A stretch of DNA of 64,000 nucleotides, from NCBI GenBank assembly GCA_964019135.1, contig OZ025256.1:35870035-35934034 (forward strand), in the 5' to 3' direction. A model generated the notes under the pieces. That model did no database searches. It was not told the origin of the DNA and saw only the letters and a program-made list of their open reading frames with translations. This document shows, one piece after another, positions 11,901 through 23,900 of the stretch (positions are counted from its first letter, which is position 1; each line of letters opens with the position of its first letter). Made by a program: the position numbers and the translations under genes. The DNA comes from Arenicola marina (taxonomy: Eukaryota > Annelida > Polychaeta > Arenicolidae).

Positions 11901-14900
11901 TCCGACATGTGACCATCCTTGTATACCCAGCATGGTCCCACATGTGGCTATCCTTGTATACCCAGCATGGTCCGACATGTGACCATCCTTGTATACCCAG
12001 CAGGGTCCTACATATGGCCATCCTTGTATACCCAGTAGGGTCCCACATGTGGCCATCCTTGTATACCCAGCAGGGTCCGACATGTGGCCATCTTTGTATA
12101 CCCAGCATGGTCCGACATGTGACCATCCTTGTATACCCAGCAGGGTACCACATGTGACCATCCTTGTATACCCAGCAGGGTCTGACATGTGGCCATCCTT
12201 GTATGCCCAGCATGGTCCCACATGTGGCCATCCTCGTATACCCAGCATGGTCCCACATGTGGCCATCCTTGTATGCCCAGCATGGTCCTACAAGTGGCCA
12301 TCCTTGTATACCCAGCATGGTCCCACATGTGGCCATCCTTGTATACCCAGCATGGTCCCACATGTGGCCATCCTTGTATACCCAGCAGGTTCCGACATGT
12401 GGCCATCCTTGTATACCCAGCATGGTCCCACATGTGGCCCTCCTTGTATACCCAGCAGGGTCCGACATGTGGCCATCCTTGTATACCCAGCATGGTCCGA
12501 CATGTGACCATCCTTGTATACCCAGCAGGGTCCGACATGTGACCATCCTTGTATACCCAGCATGGTCCGACATGTGACCATCCTTGTATACCCAGCAGGG
12601 TCCGACATGTGGCCATCCTTGTATACCCAGCAGGGCCCAAAATGGGACCATCCTTGTATACCCAGCATGGTCCGACATGTGGCCATCCTTGTATGCCCAG
12701 CATTGTCCCATATGTGGCCATCCTTGTATACCCAGCAGGGTCCGACATGTGACCATCCTTGTATACCCAGCATGGTCCCACATGTGGCCATCCTTGTATA
12801 CCCAGCAGGGTCCGACATGTGGCCATCCTTGTATACCCACCACGGTCCCACATGTGGCCATCTTTGCATATCCAGCATGGTCCCACATGTGACCATCCTT
12901 GTATGCTAAGCAGGGTCCGACATGTGGCCATCCTTGTATGCCCAGCATGGTCCCACATGTGGCCATTCTTGTATACCCAGCATGGCCCCACATGTGGCCA
13001 TCCTTGTATACCCAGCAGGGTCCGACATTTGACCATCCTTGTATGCCCAGCATGGTCCAACATGTGGCTATCCTTGTATACCCAGCATGGTCCCACATGT
13101 GGCCAACCTTGTATACCCAGCAGGGTCCGACATGTGGCCATCCTTGCATACCCAGCATGGTCCGACATGTGACCATCCTTGTATACCCAGCAGGGTCCCA
13201 CATGTGATCATCCTTGTATACCCAGCAGGGTCCGAAATGTGGCCATCCTTGTATGCCCAGCATGGTCCCACATGTGGCCATACTTGTATACCCAGCATGG
13301 TCCCACATGTGGCCATCCTTGTATGCCCAGCATGGTCCTACATGTGGCCATCCTTGTATACCCGGCATGGTCCCACATGTGGCCATCCTTGTATTCCCAG
13401 CAGGGTCCGACATGTAGCCATTCTTGTATACCCGGCATGGTCCCACATGTGGCCATCCTTGTATACCCAGCACGGTCCGACATGTGGCCATCCTTGTATA
13501 CCCAGCATGGTCCCACATGTGGCCATCCTTGTATACCCAGCATGGTCCCACATGTGGCCATCCTTGTATACCTAGCAGGGTCCCACATGTGGCCATCCTT
13601 GTATACCCAGCGTGGTCCGACATGTGACCATCCTTGTATACCCAGCAGGGTCCCACATGTGACCATCCTTGTATACCCAGCAGGGTCCGACATGTGGCCA
13701 TCCTTGTATACCCAGCAGGGTCGGACATGTGGCCATCCTTGTATACCCAGCATGGTCCGACATGTGGCCATCCTTGTATACCCAGCAGGGTCCCACATGT
13801 GGCCATCCTTGTATACCCAGCATGGTCCCACATGTGGCCATCCTTGTATACCCAGCAGGGTCCGACATGTGGCCATCCTTGTATACCCAGCAGGGTCCGA
13901 CATGTGGCCATCCTTGTATGGCCAGCATGGTCCCACATGTGGCCATCTTTGTATACCCAGCATAATCCCACATGTGGCCATCCTTGTATGCCCAGCATGG
14001 TCCTACATGTGGCCATCCTTGTATACCCAGCATGGTCCCACTTGTGGCCATCCTTGTACACACTGCAGGGTCCGACATGTGGCCATCCTTGTATACCCAG
14101 CAGCGTCCGACATGTGGCCATCCTTGTATACCCAGCAGGGTCGGACATGTGGCCATCCTTGTATACCCAGCAGGGTCCGACATGTGGCCATCCTTGTATA
14201 CCCAGCAGGGTCCGACATGTGGCCATCCTTGTATACCCAGCAGGGTCCGACATGTGGCCATCCTTGTATGCCCAGCATTGTCCCATATGTGGCCATCCTT
14301 GTATGCCCAGCAGGGTCCGACATGTGGCCATCCTTGTATACCCAGCATGGTCCCACATGTGACCATCCTTGCATGCTAAGCAGGGTCCGACATGTGGCCA
14401 TCCTTGTATGCCCAGCATGGTCCCACATGTGGCCATCCTTGTATACCCAGCATGGTCCCACATGTGGTCATCCTAGTATACCCAGCAGGGTCCGACATGT
14501 GACCATCCTTGTATACCCAGCATGGTCCTACATGTGGCCATCCTTGTATACCCAGCATGGTCCCACATGTGGCCATCCTTGTATACCCAGCAGGGTCCGA
14601 CATGTGACCATTCATGTATGCCCAGCATGGTGCTACATGTGGCCATCCTGGTATACCCAGCAGGGTCCCACATGTGGCCATCCTTGTATACCCAGCATGG
14701 TCCCACATGTGGCCATCCTTGTATACCCAGCAGGGTCCGACATGTGGCCATCCTTGTATACCCAGCATGGTCCCACGTGTGGCCATCCTTGTATATCCAG
14801 CATGGTCCCACATGTGACGATCCTTGTATGCTAAGCAGGGTCCGACATGTGGCCATCCTTGTATGCCCAGCATGGTCCCACATGTGGCCATCCTTGTATA

Positions 14901-17900
14901 CCCAGCATGGTCCCACATGTGGCCATCCTTGTATACCCAGCAGGGTCCGACATGTGACCATCCTTGTATGCCCAGCATGGTCCTACATGTGGCCATCCTT
15001 GTATATCCAGCATGGTCCCACGTGTGGCCATCCTTGTATACCCAGCAGGGTCCGACATGTGGCCATCCTTGTATACCCAGCATGGTCCGACATGTGACCA
15101 TCCTTGTATACCCAGCAGGGTCCGACATGTGACCATCCTTGTATACCCAACAGGGTCCGACATGTGGCCATCCTTGTATACCCAGCATGGTCCCACTTGT
15201 GGCCATCCTTGTACACACTGCAGGGTCCGACATGTGGCCATCGTTGTATACCCAGCAGGGTCCGACATGTGGCCATCCTTGTATACCCAGCAGGGTCCGA
15301 CATGTGGCCATCCTTGTATACCCAGCAGGGTCCGACATGTGGCCATCCTTGTATACCCAGCAGGGTCGGACATGTGGCCATCCTTGTATGCCCAGCATTG
15401 TCCCATATGTGGCCATCCTTGTATACCCAGCAGGGTCCGACATGTGGCCATCCTTGTATACCCAGCATGGTCCCACATGTGGTCATCCTAGTATACCCAG
15501 CAGGGTCCGACATGTGACCATCCTTGTATACCCAGCATGGTCCTACATGTGGCCATCCTTGTATACCCAGCATGTTCCCACATGTGGCCATCCTTGTATA
15601 CCCAGCAGGGTCCGACATGTGACCATCCATGTATGCCCAGCATGGTGCTACATGTGGCCATTCTTGTATACCCAGCAGGGTCCCACATGTGGCCATCCTT
15701 GCATACCCAGCATGGTCCCACATGTGGCCATCCTTGTATACCCAGCAGGGTCCGACATGTGGCCATCCTTGTATACCCAGCATGGTCCCACATGTGGCCA
15801 TCCTTGTATATCCAGCATGGTCCCACATGTGACCATCCTTGTATGCTAAGCAGGGTCCGACATGTGGCCATCCTTGTATGCCCAGCATGGTCCCACATGT
15901 GGCCATCTGTGTATACCCAGCATGGTCCCACATGTGGCCATCCTTGTATACCCAGCATGGTCCGACAAGTGACCATCCTTGTATACCCAGCAGGGTCCGA
16001 CATGTGACCATCTTTGTATACCCAACAGTGTCCGACATGTGGCCATCCTTGTATACCCAGCATGGTCCGACAAGTGACCATCCTTGTATACCCAGCAGGG
16101 TCCGACATGTGACCATCTTTGTATACCCAACAGTGTCCGACATGTGGCCATCCTTGTATACCCAGCAGGGTCCGACATGTGGCCATCCTTGTATACCCAG
16201 CAGGGTCCGACATGTGACCATCTTTGTATACCCAACAGTGTCCGACATGTGGCCATCCTTGTATACCCAGCATGGTCCCACATGTGGCCATCCGTGTATA
16301 TCCAGCATGGTCCCATATGTGACCATCCTTGTATGCTAAGCAGGGTCCGACATGTGGCCATCCTTGTATGCCCAGCATGGTCCCACATGTGGCCATCCTT
16401 GTATGCCCAGGATGGTCCTACATGTGGCCATCCTTGTATACGCAGCAGGGTCCCACATGTGGCCATCCTTGTATACCCAGCATGGTCCCACATGTGGCCA
16501 TCCTTTTATACCCAGCAGGGTCCGACATGTGGCCATCCTTGTATACCCAGCAGGGTCCGACATGTGGCCATCCTTGTATACCCAGCAGGGTCCGACATGT
16601 GGCCATCCTTGTATACCCAGCAGGGTCGGACATGTGGCCATCCTTGTATGCCCAGCATTGTCCCATATGTGGCCATCCTTGTATACCCAGCAGGGTCCGA
16701 CATGTGGCCATCCTTGTATACCCAGCATGGTCCCACATGTGGTCATCCTAGTATACCCAGCAGGGTCCGACATGTGACCATCCTTGTATACCCAGCATGG
16801 TCCTACATGTGGCCATCCTTGTATACCCAGCATGTTCCCACATGTGGCCATCCTTGTATACCCAGCAGGGTCCGACATGTGACCATCCATGTATGCCCAG
16901 CATGGTGCTACATGTGGCCATTCTTGTATACCCAGCAGGGTCCCACATGTGGCCATCCTTGCATACCCAGCATGGTCCCACATGTGGCCATCCTTGTATA
17001 CCCAGCAGGGTCCGACATGTGGCCATCCTTGTATACCCAGCATGGTCCCACATGTGGCCATCCTTGTATATCCAGCATGGTCCCACATGTGACCATCCTT
17101 GTATGCTAAGCAGGGTCCGACATGTGGCCATCCTTGTATGCCCAGCATGGTCCCACATGTGGCCATCTGTGTATACCCAGCATGGTCCCACATGTGGCCA
17201 TCCTTGTATACCCAGCATGGTCCGACAAGTGACCATCCTTGTATACCCAGCAGGGTCCGACATGTGACCATCTTTGTATACCCAACAGTGTCCGACATGT
17301 GGCCATCCTTGTATACCCAGCATGGTCCGACAAGTGACCATCCTTGTATACCCAGCAGGGTCCGACATGTGACCATCTTTGTATACCCAACAGTGTCCGA
17401 CATGTGGCCATCCTTGTATACCCAGCAGGGTCCGACATGTGGCCATCCTTGTATACCCAGCAGGGTCCGACATGTGACCATCTTTGTATACCCAACAGTG
17501 TCCGACATGTGGCCATCCTTGTATACCCAGCATGGTCCCACATGTGGCCATCCGTGTATATCCAGCATGGTCCCATATGTGACCATCCTTGTATGCTAAG
17601 CAGGGTCCGACATGTGGCCATCCTTGTATGCCCAGCATGGTCCCACATGTGGCCATCCTTGTATGCCCAGGATGGTCCTACATGTGGCCATCCTTGTATA
17701 CGCAGCAGGGTCCCACATGTGGCCATCCTTGTATACCCAGCATGGTCCCACATGTGGCCATCCTTTTATACCCAGCAGGGTCCGACATGTGGCCATCCTT
17801 GTATACCCAGCATGGTCCCACATGTGGCCATCCTTGTATATCCAGCATGGTCCCATATGTGACCATCCTTGTATGCTAAGCAGGGTCCGACATGTGGCCA

Positions 17901-20900
17901 TCCTTGTATGCCCAGCATGGTCCCACATGTGGCCATCCTTGTATACCCAGCATGGTCCCACATGTGGCCATCCTTGTATACCCAGCAGGGTCCGACATGT
18001 GACCATCCTTGTATACCCAGCATGGTCCCACATGTGGCTATCCTTGTATACCCAGCATGGTCCGACATGTGACCATCCTTGTATACCCAGCAGGGTCCTA
18101 CATACAGCCATCCATGTATACCCAGTAGGGTCCCACATGTGGCCATCCTTGTATACCCAGCAGGGTCCGACATGTGGCCATCCTTGTATACCCAGCATGG
18201 TCCGACATGTGACCATCCTTGTATACCCAGCAGGGTACCACATGTGACCATCCTTGTATACCCAGCAGGGTCTGACATGTGGCCATCCTTGTATGCCCAG
18301 CATGGTCCCACATATGGCCATCCTCGTATACCCAGCATGGTCCCACATGTGGCCATCCTTGTATGCCCAGCATGGTCCTACATGTGGCCATCCTTGTATA
18401 CCCAGCATGGTCCCACATGTGGCCATCCTTGTATACCCAGCATGGTCCCACATGTGGCCATCCTTGTATACCCAGCAGGTTCCGACATGTGGCCATCCTT
18501 GTATACCCAGCATGGTCCCACATGTGGCCCTCCTTGTATACCCAGCAGGGTCCGACATGTGGCCATCCTTGTATACCCAGCATGGTCCGACATGTGACCA
18601 TCCTTGTATACCCAGCAGGGTCCGACATGTGACCATCCTTGTATACCCAGCATGGTCCGACATGTGACCATCCTTGTATACCCAGCAGGGTCCGACATGT
18701 GACCATCCTTGTATACCCAGCATGGTCCTACATGTGGCCATCCTTGTATACCCAGCATGGTCCCACATGTGGCCCTCCTTGTATACCCAGCAGGGTCCGA
18801 CATGTGGCCATCCTTGTATACCCAGCATGGTCCGACCTGTGACCATCCTTGTATACCCAGCAGGGTCCGACATGTGGCCATCCTTGTATACCCAGCAGGG
18901 TCGGACATGTGGCCATTCTTGTATACCCAGCATGGTCCAACATGTGGCCATCCTTGTATACCCAGCAGGGTCCCACATGTGGCCATCCTTGTATACCCAG
19001 CATGGTCCCACATGTGACCATCCTTGTATACCCAGCAGGGTCCGACATGTGGCCATCCTTGTATACCCAGCAGGGTCCCACATGTGGCCATCCTTGTATA
19101 CCCAGCATGGTCCCACATGTGGCCATCCTTGTATAGCCAGCAGGGTCCGACATGTGGCCATCCTTGTATACCCAGCATGGTCCGACATGTGGCCATCCTT
19201 GTATGCCCAGCATGGTCCGACATGTGGCCATCCTTGTATACCCAGCATTGTCCCGCATCTGGCCATCCTTGTATGCCCAGCAGGGTCCCACATGTGACCA
19301 TCCTTGTATACCCAGCATGGTCCCACATGTGGCCATCCCTGTATACCCAGCAGGGTCCGACATGTGGCCGTCCTTGTATACCCAGCAGGGTCCGACATGT
19401 GGCCATCCTTGTATACCCAGCAGGGTCCGACATGTGGCCATCCTTGTATACCCAGCAGGGTCCGACATTTGGCCATCATTGTATACCCAGCATGGTCCCA
19501 CATGTGGCCATCCTTGTATGCCCAGCATGGTCCCACATCTGGCCATCCTTGTATACCCAGCAGGGTCCCACATGTGGCCATCCTTGTATACTCAGCATGG
19601 TCGGACATGTGGCCATCCTTGTATACCCAGCAGGGTCGGACATGTGGCCATCCTGATATACCCAGCAGGGTCCGACATGTGGCCATCCTTGTATACCCAG
19701 CAGGGTCCGACATGTGGCCATCCTTGTATACCCAGCAGGGTCCCACATGTGGCCATCCTTGTATACCCAGCAGGGTCCGACATGTGGCCATCCTTGTATA
19801 CCCAGCAGGTTCCGACATGTGGCCATCCTTGTATACCCAGCAGGGTCCGACATGTGGCCATCCTTGTATACCCAGCAGGGTCCCACATGTGGCCATCCTT
19901 GTATACCCAGCATGGTCGGACATGTGGCCATCCTTGTATACCCAGCAGGGTCGGACATGTGGCCATCCTTGTATACCCAGCAGGGTCGGACATGTGGCCA
20001 TCCTTGTATACCCAGCAGGGTCCGACTGGTGGCCATACTTGTATACCCAGCAGGGTCCGACATGTGGCCATCCTTTTATACCCAGCAGGGTCCCACGTAG
20101 GAAAGTGCTAATAATCTTGTCTTGTCATGCATATGATGAACTTCCGCCTTGTGTAATAACCTACTGTATATGATAAGCATGATAAGCAATTAGCAGGGCC
20201 CCTGTGATTCGGCGAGCCAGTAATTGTCAGGCCCTACGTCCCTGTGACCGATGGACCTCGTTTCGGCCGCCTCGTGTTTCTATGCATATCGCTGCTGACG
20301 GGTCTGACGCGCTCGTCACCAACTTCTCATGACCCACGCTCCTCACGTGTCCTCGTATTTCCGCTTTCGGTTGGTCAGACAGGAAATCTTGTCGCGAGGA
20401 GGAATTCCGCTGCAACAATGGCCAGTGTGTACCTCGTGACCACGTGTGTATTTCCGGTTACACTGCGGAGGGTTTACGGCTTGGATGCATAGACAACAGC
20501 CACCTCATACCCTGCAGTAAGTAGTCACTCCTATAGACAACAGCCACCTCATACCCTGCAGTAAGTAGTCACTCCTATAGACAACAGCCACCTCATACCT
20601 GCAGTAAGTAGTCACTTCCATAGACAACAGCCACCGAATACCCTGCAGTAAGTAGTCACTTCCATAGACAACAGCCACCTCATACCTGCAGTAAGTAGTC
20701 ACTCCTATAGACAACAGCCACCTCATACCCTGCAGTAAGTAGCCACTCCTATAGACAACAACCACCTCATACCCCGCAGTAAGTAGTCACTTCTATAGAC
20801 AACAGCCACCTCATACCCTGCAGTAAGTAGCCACTTCTATAGACAACAGCCACCGAATACCCTGCAGTAAGTAGTCACACCTATAGACAACAGCCACATC

Positions 20901-23900
20901 ATACCCTGCAGTAAGTAGTCACTCCTATAGACAACAGCCACCTCATACCCTACAGTAAGTAGTCACTCCTATAGACAACAGCCACCTCATACCCTGCAGT
21001 AAGTAGTCACTCCTATAGACAACAGGCACCTCATACCCTGCAGTAAGTAGTCAGTCCTATAGACAACAGCCACCTCATACCCTACAGTAAGTAGTCACTC
21101 CTATAGACAACAGCCACCTCATACCTTACAGTGAGTAGTCACTCCTATAGACAACAGCCACCTCATACCCTGCAGTAAGTAGTCACTCCTATAGACAACA
21201 GCCACCTCATACCCTGCAGTAAGTAGTTACTCCTATAGACAACAGCCACCTCATACCCTGCAGTAAGTAGTTACTCCTATAGACAACAGCCACCTCATAC
21301 CCTGCAGAAAGTAGTCACTTCTATAGACAACAGCCACATCATAGAAGTAACGGCAATGCGTAGTCGATTATTCAAATATTACTTGAAGTTATGCGATCGA
21401 ATTACGATCGAACTTATTATTGTCAAATATATAGCATGACGTGGTTTTCTGTTGAACTCTTTGCTGTTTATTTTGTCAAGGAGACTTTTCTTGTGGCGCC
21501 GGCCTCTTCAAGTGTCAGAACAGCTACTGCATAGAGGAGGCGAGGGTGTGTGACCAGATGCCAGACTGCAATGCCACCCTAACGGATGAGCTCAACTGCA
21601 GTAAGTAACCGTTTAAAATCTTCCTGGTTTTGCCACGAGTGCACCTATACCAGGCAGGGACACAGTGGACGATGGGTGGGGTCAAGGATACGATTTGCCG
21701 CATATAGACTTTTCAGATGACGAATTTCACGAGATAACAATGTGCCGATGAATCCAGGCGATCAAATGGGTCTGTCACTGCGTTAAACTGCAACAATATT
21801 TAATATTTCAACATCACTCCGTTCGTCTACATTCCGGTTCACCAAAGACATATTGCCAAACACCATAACCAAACAGTAGATCGGCTGGCGCGCTCTTGAC
21901 AGTTTAGGTGCAGGACACAATCGTTGCTAATCCGTGAATGTTTTCCATTCATAGACGCATGGTTAATAACACAATGACAGTCTAGTTAGCATTGGGGCTT
22001 TGATGCCTGGCCAGCCTGTATATGTTCGAGTAATTTGCAGTACAAGTTACTGGCAAGTCAGTGTTGCCTTTGCCATTTTATTCTCAAATCAAGTCTTTAA
22101 TACCTAATAGTGAAAATTGGTGTGTTGGTGTATTGCGTGTGTCCGGCAGGCCAGCCCTGCCCCTACCCGAGCAGTAACTGCACCTGTCTAGACGAGGTCA
22201 TGGACTGCCGAGGGCGCCGCTTGGAGGATGTACCAGACACCTCGCACGAACTGGGACTCTATAAATAGTAAGTCTCACAGCAAATTAATCATAACCGTCT
22301 GCTGGGATTAAGAGGATTGCGATATTAACCTTGGGTCTTCTTTTTCACGGGCCTATTGCGGGCCTGGTAATATCACGTCTGCCACAGACATCACATACAT
22401 GTACACAGGCCACATATGAAGCCGTTTTTCACTAAGCTCAGGTGAAGACTTCAGTGGCGTAAAAGATACGAACATGATTACCTTGGAGCGACATCATAAT
22501 TTTATATTACGGTTTAACATAATTTATGCTGTGTTACTATAAATGTCTATAAAGCTTAAAAGTGCGGAAACAACTGTCATGAATAATTATCCTGATCACT
22601 GTAAAGTTATGTGATAACAGACGGCTAACAGGTGGGATGTGATAACAGACGGCTTAGAGGTGGGATGTGATAACAGACGGCTTAGAGGTGGGATGCGGTG
22701 TATAACATGCTGAGGTATGCTATCGTCTACAGTCTGCTCGGAGGTAACTTGCTGAACACCACGCTGGGACCCAACACCTTCGACCGTCACTTGGACGTGG
22801 TTTACCTGTGAGTGTACCGTGGGTGGCGCAGACATCAGACTGGGACACATAGTGCGTTAAGGATGAATTGTGCATTTATAAGTCAAACAGGGATGTGTCA
22901 TGAAAAAAAATTCATAGTTAAATATCAATAATCTAATGTCGTTTAACCCAATTGTCGGCAAATTAGTTCACATCGTGAAGTTCGCCACACACCAATATGA
23001 TCGAAGGATAATGGATGTACTATAGCCGTATCGTACCCACGTCGCGAACCAACTCCACATCAATCTGGACTTTTTGTAGATAACAATATTTAATTGTATA
23101 CATTATGGCCATAGTAGGATCTACTTCTTTTTCTACTATCAGCGATATTAGCAACAACAGTCTGACGTCGATCGGCCGTGGCTACTTCATGGGACTGTGG
23201 AGACTGAACACACTGTGAGTACCCAGCACATAGGTCACTGTGGAGACTGAACACACTGTGAGTACCCAGCACATAGGTCACTGTGAGACTGAACACACTG
23301 TGAGTACCCAGCACATAGGTCACTGTGGAGACTGAACACACTGTGAGTACCCAGCACATAGCTCACTGTGGAGACTGAACACACTGTGAGTACCCAGCAC
23401 ATAGGTCACTGTGAGACTGAACACACTGTGAGTACCCAGCACATAGCTCACTGTGGAGACTGAACACCCTGTGAGTACCCAGCACATAGGTCACTGTGGA
23501 GACTGAACACACTGTGAGTACCCAGCACATAGCTCACTGTGGAGACTAAACACACTGTGAGTACCCAGCACATAGCTCACTGTGGAGACTGAACACACTG
23601 TGAGTACCCAGCACATAGGTCACTGTGGAGACTGAACACACTGTGAGTACCCAGCACATAGGTCACTGTGAGACTGAACACACTGTGAGTACCCAGCACA
23701 TAGCTCACTGTGGGGACTGAACACACTGTGAGTACCCAGCACATAGATCACTGTGGAGACGGAACACACTGTGAGTACCCAGCACATAGGTCACTGTGGA
23801 GACTGAACACACTGTGAGTACCCAGCAGCACATAGGTCACTGTGGAGACTGAACACACTATGAGTACCCAGCACATAGCTCACTGTGGAGACTGAACACA

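Noticed and set aside
7098..19656. Numerous frames with GIQGWPHVGPCWVYKDGHM-type repeats that could suggest a repetitive secreted protein
   Set aside because: They occur on both strands and in several frames of the 35-bp intronic array and have no signal peptide or unique termini.
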